A DNA stretch of 46,143 nt from CAYQQU01 sp964419545 (GCA_964419545.1 CAYQQU010000048.1:1-46143), one strand, 5' to 3'; counted from the stretch's first letter, positions 33,552 to 41,951 are shown. Notes: generated from the letters alone by a model not told the origin. Numbers and translations are program-made.

Positions 33552-34316
33552 TCAGGAGGCGGCGGTTTCCGCGACCTCGGCTTTGATCCAGTCGTAGCCC
33601 TGGTCTTCCAGCTTAAGGGCCAGGCTCTTGTCGCCCGACTTGACGATGCGGCCGTCGAAGAGGACGTGCACGTAGTCGGGTACAATGTAATTGAGCAGTC
33701 GCTGGTAGTGGGTAACGATGAGGAAGGCCCGGTCCTGGCTGCGCAGCTGGTTCACGGCTTCGGCAACGATCTTGAGGGCGTCGATATCCAGGCCGGAGTC
33801 GGTTTCATCGAGTACGGCCAGCTTGGGTTCCAGGATCGCCATTTGCAGCATCTCGTTGCGTTTCTTTTCGCCGCCGGAGAAGCCTTCGTTGAGCGAGCGC
33901 TTGAGCATGTCGGGATTCATGCCCACCATTTTCACTTTTTCGCGCATCAGCTTGAGCACCTGAGCCGCGTTGAGCGCTTCTTTGCCCTGATCCTCGCGGA
34001 TAGCATTGACGGTCTCTTTCAGGAAGGTGGCCATGCTCACCCCCGGGATCTCCACCGGATACTGAAAGGCCAGGAAGATGCCGGCGCGGGCGCGTTCGTC
34101 GACTTCCATCTCCAGCAGGTCTTCCCCTTCGTAGGTGATGCTGCCGCTGGTGACTTCGTAGTCTTCGCGGCCGGCCAGTACGTTGGCCAGGGTGCTCTTG
34201 CCGGAGCCGTTGGGCCCCATGATGGCGTGCACCTCGCCCGGCTTGATCTCCAGATTGATGCCGGTGAGGATCTCTTTATCTTCTACCGAAACTTTAAGGT
34301 CTTTTATCGAAAGCAT
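33552..34316 (-). CDS. sufC: Fe-S assembly ATPase SufC
   Basis: SufC is a soluble ABC ATPase, 254 residues long, that drives the shape change of the SufBD scaffold. Walker A is GPNGSGKS near residue 34, the signature FSGGEKKR lies near 148, and Walker B with LDETDSGLD follows. The downstream His of the switch is in VTHYQRLL. It lies 44 bases after sufB and 44 bases before sufD. Confidence 0.97.
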   Translation of the reverse strand: MLSIKDLKVSVEDKEILTGINLEIKPGEVHAIMGPNGSGKSTLANVLAGREDYEVTSGSITYEGEDLLEMEVDERARAGIFLAFQYPVEIPGVSMATFLKETVNAIREDQGKEALNAAQVLKLMREKVKMVGMNPDMLKRSLNEGFSGGEKKRNEMLQMAILEPKLAVLDETDSGLDIDALKIVAEAVNQLRSQDRAFLIVTHYQRLLNYIVPDYVHVLFDGRIVKSGDKSLALKLEDQGYDWIKAEVAETAAS

Positions 34317-34360
34317 GGTTTGGATTGCTTTTTTGGTAATGGTTATGGTTCAAAAAGGGA

Positions 34361-35806
34361 TTAGCCTACGCTGCCTTCCAGGCTGATGGCCAGCAGCTTC
34401 TGCGCTTCTGCGGCGAATTCCATCGGCAGCTCGCGGAATACTTCTTTGCAATAGCCGCTCACGATCATATTGATGGCGTCTTCCTCGCTGAGGCCGCGCT
34501 GCATCAGGTAGAAAAGCTGATCTTCGGCGATCTTGGAGGTTGTGGCCTCGTGTTCCACCTTGGCGGAGTTGTTTTCGACCTCGAGGTACGGGAAGGTGTG
34601 GGCGCCGCACTTATCGCCCATCAGCAGGGAATCGCATACGGAAAAGTTGTGGGCGTTTTCCGCTTTCTTGCCGATCTTGACCAGTCCGCGGTATGAATTT
34701 TGGCTATAACCCGCCGATATCCCTTTCGAGATGATGGTGCTCTTGGTGTTTTTGCCGATGTGGTACATTTTGGTGCCCGTATCGGCCTGCTGGCGATTGT
34801 TGGTAACAGCGACGGAATAGAACTCGCCGACCGAATTGTCGCCTTTGAGGATACAGCTGGGGTATTTCCAGGTAATGGCCGAGCCGGTTTCCACCTGCGT
34901 CCAGGTAATCTTCGAATTGTGGCCGGCGCAAAGGCCGCGCTTGGTGACGAAGTTGTAGATCCCGCCTTTGCCGTCTTTATCGCCGGGGTACCAGTTCTGT
35001 ACGGTAGAATATTTGATCGTTGCATCGTCGAGTGCGACCAGTTCCACCACGGCGGCGTGCAATTGGTTTTCGTCACGCATGGGCGCAGTACAGCCTTCGA
35101 GGTAGCTGACGTAGCTGCCTTCTTCGGCGACGATGAGCGTACGCTCGAACTGACCGGTATTCATCTCGTTGATGCGGAAGTAGGTCGACAATTCCATCGG
35201 GCTTTTCACGCCTTTGGGAATGTAGACGAACGAGCCGTCGCTGAATACTGCGGAATTGAGGGCCGCGAAGTAGTTATCGGTAGCCGGAACGACGGTGCCC
35301 AGATACTTCTTCACCAGTTCCGGGTGATTGTGCACCGCTTCGCTGAACGAGCAGAACACAATGCCCAGTTCGGCGAGTTTTTCCTTATAAGTGGTTTTCA
35401 CCGAGACGCTGTCGAGTACGGCGTCGACGGCCACCCCGGCCAGCATCTTCTGTTCTTCGAGCGGAATGCCCAGCTTGTTGAAAGTTTCCAGCAATTCCGG
35501 ATCGACTTCATCGAGGCTGTTAAGCTTCTTTTTCGGCTTGGGCGCCGCGTAGTAGATGATATCCTGATAGTCGATAGGCGGATAGTGAACGTTTACCCAG
35601 GTCGGTTCGGTCATCTTTTCCCAGTGGCGGAACGCTTTGAGGCGCCATTCCAGCATAAACTCCGGCTCGTTCTTCTTGGCGGAGATGCGGCGGATGGTCT
35701 CCTCGTTTAAGCCTTTGGGCAGCTTATCCGATTCGATGTCACTGGTGAATCCGTATTTATATTCGCTCTTGGTGTGTGCTTCGAGCGTCTGCATGGAATC
35801 ACTCAT
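34361..35806 (-). CDS. sufB: Fe-S assembly scaffold protein SufB
   Basis: SufB is the main scaffold of the SUF system. Its 481 residues include the N-terminal segment with KPEFMLEWRLKAF-type pattern (here EPEFMLEWRLKAFRHW), the beta-helix core, the Cys-containing GLCAGHNSKITWTQVETGSAI region and the C-terminal VEHEATTSKIAEDQLFYLMQRG. It is the first gene of sufBCDSE-sufT-rrf2, which runs to 29561 without internal terminators. A candidate iron box (35827-35844) lies 21-38 bases before its ATG. Confidence 0.97.
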   Translation of the reverse strand: MSDSMQTLEAHTKSEYKYGFTSDIESDKLPKGLNEETIRRISAKKNEPEFMLEWRLKAFRHWEKMTEPTWVNVHYPPIDYQDIIYYAAPKPKKKLNSLDEVDPELLETFNKLGIPLEEQKMLAGVAVDAVLDSVSVKTTYKEKLAELGIVFCSFSEAVHNHPELVKKYLGTVVPATDNYFAALNSAVFSDGSFVYIPKGVKSPMELSTYFRINEMNTGQFERTLIVAEEGSYVSYLEGCTAPMRDENQLHAAVVELVALDDATIKYSTVQNWYPGDKDGKGGIYNFVTKRGLCAGHNSKITWTQVETGSAITWKYPSCILKGDNSVGEFYSVAVTNNRQQADTGTKMYHIGKNTKSTIISKGISAGYSQNSYRGLVKIGKKAENAHNFSVCDSLLMGDKCGAHTFPYLEVENNSAKVEHEATTSKIAEDQLFYLMQRGLSEEDAINMIVSGYCKEVFRELPMEFAAEAQKLLAISLEGSVG

Positions 35807-35826
35807 ATCGCTTGTATTTCGATTTT

Positions 35827-35844
35827 ATTTAGACTGAATTCAAG
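35827..35844 (+). promoter_or_regulatory. Candidate iron box upstream of the suf operon
   Basis: It reads ATTTAGACTGAATTCAAG. Fourteen bases, TTTATTTAGACTGA, are identical to the site at 3679-3692, and the left part matches the feoA box. It lies next to the sufB start, where binding would block transcription. Confidence 0.45.
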
Positions 35845-35857
35845 TAAGTGTCGCAAT

Positions 35858-35877
35858 TTTATACAAAAAAGTATAAA
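35858..35877. promoter_or_regulatory. Inverted repeat with A6 spacer upstream of the suf operon
   Basis: TTTATAC (35858-35864) and GTATAAA (35871-35877) are perfect arms around six A residues. TAAAATTG on the minus strand (35853-35860) resembles a -7 element here, so it may be an operator on the suf promoter. Confidence 0.35.
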
Positions 35878-35984
35878 TAAGGTTCATTTGCGGGTGAAAA
35901 ATTTTTGAATTGTGATGGCTTCGCAAGCCGGACGGTTCGTAGCCTGGAGACTACGAAAAGCGGCTACGAACAGCGGTTAGCGGC

Positions 35985-36878
35985 CTATTCTTCTTCCAGC
36001 AGTTCCACCTCCACCGCCACTTCCTTGCCCCGTTCGTTCAGCCCGATGGTGTAGGCCACGGTATCGCCGGGGTGGAGGTCGTTGAAATCGATATCGACCA
36101 CGTCGGTCCAGTGAAAGAACAGGTTGTGGGGTGGTTTGGCGATAAACCCGTAGCCGTCTTTCATGCTGAGGATGTGGCTTTCCTCCCGCACTTTCGGGCC
36201 GCCGATCACCTTTTTCGGAACGGATTTTGGCGTCTCTTTCGGTACGAAGAGCTGATCGAGGTTAAAGCGAGTATCGTTATGGCGGTTGTCGATCAGTTCG
36301 TGCATCGGCACCGGGTAGGTCGCTTCGTTCAGCAGGTCGATAGAAGTTACTGTGCTGCGCGTTTTGCCGTTGCGGCTGTCGGTGTATTCGAATTCCCAGC
36401 CCAGTATGGCCACCCGGATGCCGAGGGTGTTGAGCTTTTTGACCAGCGGCACGTAATCCCCGTCGCAGGCGATGAGTACGACCACGTCAAAATCTTTGTG
36501 AATAGCCATCTCGTAGGCTTCGAGAGCCAGCCAGATGTCGATGCCTTTTTCTTCTTTGCGCCCTTCGAAAGAGCGCAGCGGCAGGTAATGGGTAATGACG
36601 CCTTCACTGAGGAGGATATCTTCGAAAGCACGCTCGGCCAGCAGGCGGTTGGCCTGGTCGGCTTCATAGGAGCTCAGGCGGCCCCGGAAATAATGAGCGT
36701 CGATGATGCGGCAATACTCTACCCCGACTTCCTCCTTATCGGCGATATACGCCCGGATGAAGCGGTGCAGGCCCTGAATGCTGATGCGGCGCCGCGTGGG
36801 ATGTTCGTAATTGTAATAGTTGCTGACGTGAAAAAAGTAGTTTCCGTCATAGAATACACCTACTCGAATAATCTTCAC
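35985..36878 (-). CDS. NYN-domain PIN-like nuclease fused to a cold-shock-like OB domain
   Basis: The 297 residues begin (GTG start) with an NYN/LabA-type PIN-fold domain: Asp11 in VFYDGNYFF, then KGIDIWLALEAYEMA and VVLIACDGDYVPLVKKL, which supply the usual acidic metal-binding residues of the active site. A linker rich in charged residues follows. From about residue 235 a cold-shock-like OB fold appears: GYGFIAKPPHNLFFHWTDV, then DLHPGDTVAYTIGLNERGKEV. The pair suggests an RNA-cleaving enzyme with its own RNA-binding module. No toxin-antitoxin partner is next to it. NYN proteins are known to act on RNA; the activity here is inferred. Confidence 0.85.
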   Translation of the reverse strand: MKIIRVGVFYDGNYFFHVSNYYNYEHPTRRRISIQGLHRFIRAYIADKEEVGVEYCRIIDAHYFRGRLSSYEADQANRLLAERAFEDILLSEGVITHYLPLRSFEGRKEEKGIDIWLALEAYEMAIHKDFDVVVLIACDGDYVPLVKKLNTLGIRVAILGWEFEYTDSRNGKTRSTVTSIDLLNEATYPVPMHELIDNRHNDTRFNLDQLFVPKETPKSVPKKVIGGPKVREESHILSMKDGYGFIAKPPHNLFFHWTDVVDIDFNDLHPGDTVAYTIGLNERGKEVAVEVELLEEE

Positions 36879-36930
36879 TGCTTGCTAGTACTATGTTTAA
36901 AAATATTTTCCTAGAAAATCCAAATCTCCG

Positions 36931-36957
36931 AAAAATAACCCTACTCAACCAGGGTTA
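36931..36957 (-). terminator. Rho-independent terminator of the Nudix gene
   Basis: TAACCCT (36936-36942) and AGGGTTA (36951-36957) pair around eight bases. On the minus strand five T residues follow the stem. It is 11 bases past the stop of the Nudix gene. Confidence 0.65.
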
Positions 36958-36967
36958 ACCGGGTTAA

Positions 36968-37447
36968 TTATTCTTCATCAGAGCGCAATTGTGTTTGATC
37001 TAATGCTTCCAGTTGATCGAGCAGAGGAGCTTGGGCGGCCAGTATCTTGCGGCGCGCGGTGGGGAGGTCATACCACGCCGCCCGGTCAATTTCGGGAAAA
37101 GCCTGCCGCCTTCCGGAACGGGGCGGCCATTCGAGTTCAAAGGTATTACTTTTTAAGGAATCCGGATTGAGATCTCCTTTCCCGGCAAATGCATAAACCC
37201 ATTTCCCTCCTTTTTGTTGCACCGGCTCCAGCGGAATGAGCGTTTCCGGCGGCGCCTGCCCGGTCTCTTCCCGGAATTCCCGGCGCGCCGCGGCCATAGG
37301 CTCCTCCCCTTCCCCAAGCACTCCCTTGGGGATCATCCAGGCCCCCTCCTCTTTGCGCGCCCAGAAAGGCCCGCCCGGATGCACGAGCAACACTTCCAGT
37401 ACAGAACCCCGGTACCGGTACAGCAAAATGCCGGCAGATCGTTTCAT
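36968..37447 (-). CDS. Nudix hydrolase
   Basis: Nudix enzymes cleave nucleoside diphosphates linked to other groups. The complete Nudix box is present: Gly42, Glu48, Arg56, Glu57, Glu60, Glu61 and Gly63, in GVLGEGEE and REFREETG. The protein has 159 residues from the ATG at 37447, chosen over a TTG at 37459. It follows the ferredoxin reductase stop by 8 bases, so both are probably in one transcript that ends at the terminator at 36931-36957. The preceding motif WMIPKGVL is typical of the ADP-ribose/diadenosine-polyphosphate subgroup, but the substrate is not fixed. Confidence 0.88.
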   Translation of the reverse strand: MKRSAGILLYRYRGSVLEVLLVHPGGPFWARKEEGAWMIPKGVLGEGEEPMAAARREFREETGQAPPETLIPLEPVQQKGGKWVYAFAGKGDLNPDSLKSNTFELEWPPRSGRRQAFPEIDRAAWYDLPTARRKILAAQAPLLDQLEALDQTQLRSDEE

Positions 37448-37455
37448 TGGATCAT

Positions 37456-38538
37456 TCAATCATTTACTTTTTGCACCAGCCTCACCTCCTCCGTCAGCGG
37501 AAACCCCACACAGGTCAGCACCTCCCCGCCGGTCATGCCGGTATCCAGCTTGCCTTCCTGGGTGTACATTTCGACATCTCCCGACTGGCAGCGAGCGGTA
37601 CAGGTGGTGCAAATGCCGCTGCGGCAGCTGTAAGGCAGCGTCAGGCCCTCCGCTTCGGCTGCTTCCAGGATGGTCTTCCCGGGCGGAACGGTAAAGTGGT
37701 GCTCGGCGCCGTTCCAGTTCAGGTATACGTGAGATCGGGGAAATCGTTCGGCATGAGGCCGGTAAGCGGTTTTCACCGTAAAGATTTCCTTGTGCAGCTG
37801 TTCAGAACGGAATTTCAGAAAAGACAAAGCCGCTTCAGTTTTCAGCATCAATCCTTTGGGCCCGCAAAGAAAAAACTCGGCGCGGGCCGGGTCATACCGG
37901 GCCTGTCGCCCTACCCATTCCTCGACCATTTGGTTGCTGAGGCGCCCCCAGCGGCATTCAGCGGGGGCGTCGGTTTCCCGAAAACCGGCGAGGTCCGCCG
38001 GGTCGCTAAGCAGGTGCCGGCAGTGAAAGCGGTCGGGAAAGGCGGCCGCCAGCGACTGCAACTGTTTTCGGAAGATGATGCTGCGTTCGTTGCGGTTGGC
38101 GTAAAGCAGGCAGACCCGGCTGCGGGGCTCAAAATGCAGAAAAGCGCGCAGCAAGGCATAGAGCGGCGTAATGCCGCTGCCGCCGCCGAAAAAGAAAAGG
38201 TCGCGCTGCAGCGCCGGATTGGCGGCCAGGGTGAACTGCCCGGCCGGGGGCAGCGCCCGGAGAAGGTCGCCGGGCCGCGCCAGATCGACTAAAAAACGGG
38301 ACGCCTGGCCGTTTGACACTTTTTTGACCGTAATCGCCGGCCACTCGTCGATCCCAGGTGTCGTACACATGGAATATGACCGGCGCAGGGGCGGCGCGCC
38401 CAGCTGCGGAAACAAAAGGGTGATGAATTGCCCGGGGCGATACCGGAAGTCGGAAGACAAAGGCTCCAGCACAATGGTTTTGGCCCGGGGCGTCTCGGGA
38501 ATGATCTCCCGGATGCGCAATTGAAGAAAAGAGGTCAT
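37456..38538 (-). CDS. Ferredoxin-NADP-type reductase with C-terminal 2Fe-2S domain (PaaE-like)
   Basis: This electron-transfer protein passes electrons from NAD(P)H through FAD to a 2Fe-2S cluster. It has 360 residues from the ATG at 38538; a TTG 18 codons earlier is less likely. The FAD motif RSYS is at 53-56, the NAD(P) motif GGGSGITP follows in the middle, and CGP follows later. The C-terminal ferredoxin domain has the cysteine pattern CRSGICTTC with a fourth cysteine in VLTC. Its layout matches PaaE and HCP reductase-type proteins, though no phenylacetate genes are nearby. The Nudix gene is cotranscribed. Confidence 0.9.
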   Translation of the reverse strand: MTSFLQLRIREIIPETPRAKTIVLEPLSSDFRYRPGQFITLLFPQLGAPPLRRSYSMCTTPGIDEWPAITVKKVSNGQASRFLVDLARPGDLLRALPPAGQFTLAANPALQRDLFFFGGGSGITPLYALLRAFLHFEPRSRVCLLYANRNERSIIFRKQLQSLAAAFPDRFHCRHLLSDPADLAGFRETDAPAECRWGRLSNQMVEEWVGRQARYDPARAEFFLCGPKGLMLKTEAALSFLKFRSEQLHKEIFTVKTAYRPHAERFPRSHVYLNWNGAEHHFTVPPGKTILEAAEAEGLTLPYSCRSGICTTCTARCQSGDVEMYTQEGKLDTGMTGGEVLTCVGFPLTEEVRLVQKVND

Positions 38539-38829
38539 GTTCCGTATGTTCCTTTTGATCGCCAGCTCGGTCAGGCGCCGGATGAATAACAATTAATTAA
38601 GATCGACAATAAACTAAAATTGTAATGAAAATGTCTTATCTTCAGAGTTGAAGTTGAAACTCCTCCCTTCCGGTTATAATCCCGCAATAAGGTCCAAGCA
38701 CCCCGGCAGACCAGAACAGCCAAGCAAAAAACACAATCAAGGCCAAAGCGTAATACCATTCGATAGTCCGACGGGCGAAAGGCCTGTGGTGACGTGCTAA
38801 TCATCAACTAATAACAAAAACCGGTCATT

Positions 38830-38991
38830 ATGGTAAAAATTAGATTCCTGAGAGAAATGCCTACGGGTATTGAAATTGAGATTGTCAGCACGGGGCAGCG
38901 CCTGACGCTTTCCCGTAGTTTCGTGCGCAAGCAGATTGACGCCGGCCTCTACGAAGTCGTCAATCAGCGCGAAATGCCGGCCGTTTTATAA
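38830..38991 (+). CDS. Conserved-looking 53-residue protein, unknown function
   Basis: This short gene encodes MVKIRFLREMPTGIEIEI, then VSTGQRLTLSRSFVRKQIDA, GLYEVVNQREMPAVL. It starts at ATG 38830, ends with TAA at 38989-38991 and is followed after 32 bases by a strong rho-independent terminator. The base composition is like that of coding sequence, with no in-frame break. It looks like a small compact protein with a beta strand pair and a helix. I do not recognise a family. Confidence 0.7.
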   Translation: MVKIRFLREMPTGIEIEIVSTGQRLTLSRSFVRKQIDAGLYEVVNQREMPAVL

Positions 38992-39023
38992 GGCCCTCAC
39001 CTTTAGCCCTGACCGACCAAAGA

Positions 39024-39062
39024 AAAACCGGCGCCGCCATTGCCAAGCGCCGGTTTTGTTTT
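39024..39062 (+). terminator. Rho-independent terminator after the 53-residue gene
   Basis: AAAACCGGCGC (39024-39034) and GCGCCGGTTTT (39047-39057) pair perfectly around 12 bases, followed by GTTTTT. This is a classic strong terminator on the plus strand. Confidence 0.9.
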
Positions 39063-39084
39063 TAGCCCGGATTATTCATGGGTT
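39060..39084. repeat. 25-base dispersed repeat, copy 2
   Basis: It matches 13271-13295 over 25 bases with one mismatch; the shared core is CCCGGATTATTCATGGGTT (39066-39084). It starts inside the T tract of a terminator. Confidence 0.55.
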
Positions 39085-39109
39085 GACGCTATCAAACCCT
39101 CCGCGATCT

Positions 39110-39130
39110 GGGAATTTTCCTTAAATTCCC
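39110..39130. promoter_or_regulatory. Inverted repeat before the T9SS cargo gene
   Basis: GGGAATTT (39110-39117) and AAATTCCC (39123-39130) pair perfectly around five bases, 20 bases before the start at 39150. It is a candidate operator or leader hairpin. Confidence 0.4.
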
Positions 39131-39149
39131 ACCCTCAAATCCATCCACC

Positions 39150-39920
39150 ATGTGGCGCTCCTTCTTCGCGTTCATCGCGGCCGTCCTTATCGTCCCGTTC
39201 TGCCTGACCGGGCAGTGTACGATCGATTCTTCGTACACCGAATCGGGGGTTTTTCCTGCCCGGCTGGCGGAGGCCTGTGTCGATGAAGCCTATTTGCAGG
39301 AAATCCAGGTCGTCGTTCCTTTTGACACCAACTACTTCGGTTTTCAGGTCATCGTCGATTCTTTTCAGCTGGAATCGGTCACCAATCTGCCGGACGGGCT
39401 GGAATGGAATTGCTATGCCGAAGCGTCCGGCTGCCGGCACGTTGCCGTTCCGCCTGCTCTGATCCGCACTTGCCTGACATTGTCCGGGACGCCCACCACC
39501 CTCTCCGGCCCGGCCGACTCCATCGAGATCAACAGCCGGCTGTGGGTCACGGTGCCTTTTGTTGGTGTTTTCAGCCTGGAAAATACCGTCAAGCGGCGCC
39601 TGCGCGTCAACCCCACCGGCGAGTGTGTCAGCGCCGGCGCGGAGATAAGCTCAAACCCGGGCGCGTCCTTACTGCTCAGCCCTCAGCCGCTCAGTTCGGA
39701 AAGCCGCTTTTTTATTACGCTTCAACGGGCCCGGCGGGTATCCCTTCAGCTATACGGCCCCGATGGCCGGCGCCGGCGAGATCTGTTCGCGGGGTGGCTG
39801 CCCGCAGGGCAACACGCTTTACCGGCGCCGTGGGAGCTGCCTCCCGGTATTTATTTCGCCGTATTGCGCACCGAAGCGCCTCGTGAAAGGCAGGTAGTTA
39901 AGGTCCTCGTCACCCGTTAA
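39150..39920 (+). CDS. Secreted protein with T9SS-type C-terminal sorting domain
   Basis: The 256 residues begin with a signal peptide (MWRSFFAFIAAVLIVPFCLTGQ). The middle is a beta-rich domain with several cysteines (EACVDEAYLQ, WNCYAEASGCRHV, ECVSAG), likely disulfides. The last 75 residues (ASLLLSPQPLSSESRFFITLQ, VSLQLYGPDGRRRRDLF, LPPGIYFAVLRTE, VVKVLVTR) are the type A sorting domain that directs export by the Bacteroidota type IX secretion system and attachment to the surface. The substrate-facing role is unknown. It converges with the methyltransferase 10 bases away. Confidence 0.85.
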   Translation: MWRSFFAFIAAVLIVPFCLTGQCTIDSSYTESGVFPARLAEACVDEAYLQEIQVVVPFDTNYFGFQVIVDSFQLESVTNLPDGLEWNCYAEASGCRHVAVPPALIRTCLTLSGTPTTLSGPADSIEINSRLWVTVPFVGVFSLENTVKRRLRVNPTGECVSAGAEISSNPGASLLLSPQPLSSESRFFITLQRARRVSLQLYGPDGRRRRDLFAGWLPAGQHALPAPWELPPGIYFAVLRTEAPRERQVVKVLVTR

Positions 39921-39930
39921 GCCGGCGCTT

Positions 39931-40458
39931 TCACGGGCCCTTATGCGCTACCATGGCGTAGAGATGGCCGTGCCCGTAACGGGATCGCCGCCGGTTCAGC
40001 TCGGCGGTTGCCTGCAGGCCGACCTGCGCGGAAAGTTCGGCAAAACGATCGGCGGGAAGCGGATAAGGCACCCAGGGCGAAAGCGGGGTATTCGTATCGT
40101 ACTCGATCAGGATGAAGGGCGCGCCCGGTCGCAGGTGTTGCAATACATTGCGCAACACAGCCGCCGGGTCGGGAGCATAGTGTAAGGCATTGGCCATCAG
40201 CATGCCGTCTACCGGGGGCAGGTCCATAGGCCGGGTAAAGTCGGCTTCCCGGATCTCGATCGCGACCGCCCCACTGCGTTCGAGGCGCCAAAGGGCGTGC
40301 GGGTTCTTGTCGATTGCCAGCACCTTACCGCCGGGCAGGAGCGATTGCAGTGCCAGCGTGAACAAACCGGCGCCGGCGCCGAGGTCGGCCCAGACGCCCG
40401 CCTGCGGCGGTACGCCGGCGCGGATAAAGTCGACAGCTTCTGGAATAGTCATACCCAT
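39931..40458 (-). CDS. Class I SAM-dependent methyltransferase
   Basis: This 175-residue cytoplasmic enzyme has the SAM-binding motif I DLGAGAGLFT at about residues 25-34, the acidic motif II end AIDKN, and the later segment MANALHYAPDPAAVL. It lacks an added substrate domain, so the target is not known; it could act on small molecules or quinones. The ATG at 40458 or the Met two codons later can be the start. No operon partners are evident. Confidence 0.85.
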   Translation of the reverse strand: MGMTIPEAVDFIRAGVPPQAGVWADLGAGAGLFTLALQSLLPGGKVLAIDKNPHALWRLERSGAVAIEIREADFTRPMDLPPVDGMLMANALHYAPDPAAVLRNVLQHLRPGAPFILIEYDTNTPLSPWVPYPLPADRFAELSAQVGLQATAELNRRRSRYGHGHLYAMVAHKGP

Positions 40459-40549
40459 TGTGGTAACAAAGTACGAGGTTCCCTGTTAACCGTTTGTATA
40501 TTGTAATAGTTTTCTTTGTCTGTTCAGCACACCCAAACCCATCGCCTCC

Positions 40550-41872
40550 ATGGATACCGCAAGCGCTAAGCCCTTACCCATTTTCCCGGTTCTGCTCGTC
40601 AACTTTATCGGAATGCTGGGCTACAGTCTGATCCTCCCCTTTCTGGTTTTTTTGGTGCAGGATTTCGGCGGCAATGAGTTCATTTACGGCCTGATGGGAT
40701 CGGTTTACCCGGCATTCCAGCTAGTCGGCGCGCCTTTGCTGGGCCGCTGGTCCGACCAGATCGGCCGGCGGCGCGTGCTCATGGTCAGTCAGGCGGGCAC
40801 CTTTCTGGCCTGGGTCCTTTTCATTATTGCGTTGCTGTCGCCGAGGCTGGAACTATTTTCCCTGGATAGTTCGCTCACCGGGTCTTTTATGGTCACCCTG
40901 CCGCTGGTTTTATTGTTTCTCGCACGGGCCTTCGACGGCATCACCGGCGGCAACGTTTCGGTAGCCAACGCTTATCTGTCGGATATTTCCAACGATAGCA
41001 ACCGCAAAGCCAATTTCGGAAAAATGGCCAGCTCGTCCAGCCTGGGCTTCATCGTCGGACCGGCGCTGGCGGGCCTGCTCGTCGCTACGCCATTGGGTGA
41101 GCTGCTCCCGGTAACCATGGCCGCGGTGCTATCGCTCACCGCTATCGTGGTCATCTGGCAGCTGTTGCCGGAATCGCGCACTGGTCTGGTGCCTGCGAAA
41201 TTGCGGGCGGGCGATCTGCGCAAGCTTTTTCAGTTCGAACAGAAAGAATGTTACCAAATGGACAATTGCCCGGACGATACCAGCTTGTGGGCCATTCTCA
41301 AGCTGCCGAATATCCCGCTTCTCTTTCTCGTTTATTTCTGCACCTTCCTCGGCTTCAGTTTCTTTTACGCCGGTTTTCCGGTTTTCGCGTCCACCTACCT
41401 GGAATGGAGTCCCACCCAGCTGGGGGTTTTCTTCACCTTTTCCAGCCTGATCATGGTAGTAGTGCAGGGCCCGGTGCTCAGCTACCTTTCGGCGCGCACC
41501 GCCGACGCCAACCTGGTGTTGGTGGGCAGTTTGCTGATCTGCCTTAATTTTCTGGTGCTGACCATCGGCACTACTTCCGCGGTATACGCTGCCGTCGTCC
41601 TGCTTTCCGTCGGCAACGGCTTGATGTGGCCGTCCTTCCTTTCCATTCTTTCCCAGGCGGGCGTCCCCTGGATGCAGGGCGCCATCCAGGGCTACGCCAA
41701 TAGCACGGGCAGCCTGGCCAGCATTTTCGGGCTCATCCTCGGCGGTTTTTTGTTCAACCTGGTCGGTGCAACGGTTTTCCTTGGCGCGGCCGCCATGATG
41801 TTCTGCATTTTCCTACTGGCTTTCCGGCTGCGAGGGATGGCGCAACCGGAAGGACTGGCCGCCGAAGGCTGA
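40550..41872 (+). CDS. MFS drug/metabolite exporter (DHA1 type)
   Basis: This 440-residue major facilitator superfamily transporter has 12 expected membrane helices. Motif A reads GRWSDQIGRRRVL after helix 2, as in TetA-like proton antiporters. The long central loop (LRKLFQFEQKECYQMDNCPDDTSL) is polar. It is likely a drug or metabolite exporter, but the substrate cannot be told from sequence. It stands alone, with a hairpin after the stop. Confidence 0.9.
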   Translation: MDTASAKPLPIFPVLLVNFIGMLGYSLILPFLVFLVQDFGGNEFIYGLMGSVYPAFQLVGAPLLGRWSDQIGRRRVLMVSQAGTFLAWVLFIIALLSPRLELFSLDSSLTGSFMVTLPLVLLFLARAFDGITGGNVSVANAYLSDISNDSNRKANFGKMASSSSLGFIVGPALAGLLVATPLGELLPVTMAAVLSLTAIVVIWQLLPESRTGLVPAKLRAGDLRKLFQFEQKECYQMDNCPDDTSLWAILKLPNIPLLFLVYFCTFLGFSFFYAGFPVFASTYLEWSPTQLGVFFTFSSLIMVVVQGPVLSYLSARTADANLVLVGSLLICLNFLVLTIGTTSAVYAAVVLLSVGNGLMWPSFLSILSQAGVPWMQGAIQGYANSTGSLASIFGLILGGFLFNLVGATVFLGAAAMMFCIFLLAFRLRGMAQPEGLAAEG

Positions 41873-41875
41873 AAA

Positions 41876-41912
41876 AATGGGTTGCATTGTTCGGTCAACC
41901 CCATTTCCCGGA
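41876..41912. repeat. Hairpin after the MFS gene
   Basis: AAATGGGTTG pairs with CAACCCCATTT with one bulged base. On the minus strand it is followed by T residues; on the plus strand it is not. It may act as a weak terminator or barrier between the exporter and aceK. Confidence 0.4.
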
Positions 41913-41921
41913 GAAGGACAG

Positions 41922-41951
41922 TTGGGCGAAGCCAAATTCTTTTGTAATTTG
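41922..41951 (+). promoter_or_regulatory. Candidate promoter of the aceK operon
   Basis: TTG (41922-41924) and TAATTTG (41945-41951) are separated by 20 bases and resemble the Bacteroidota -33/-7 pair with one base missing. The aceK ATG is about 100 bases downstream. Confidence 0.35.

Noticed and set aside
37448..37459. TTG start for the Nudix gene overlapping the reductase stop
   Set aside because: The ATG four codons later fits the family start better and needs no rare start codon.
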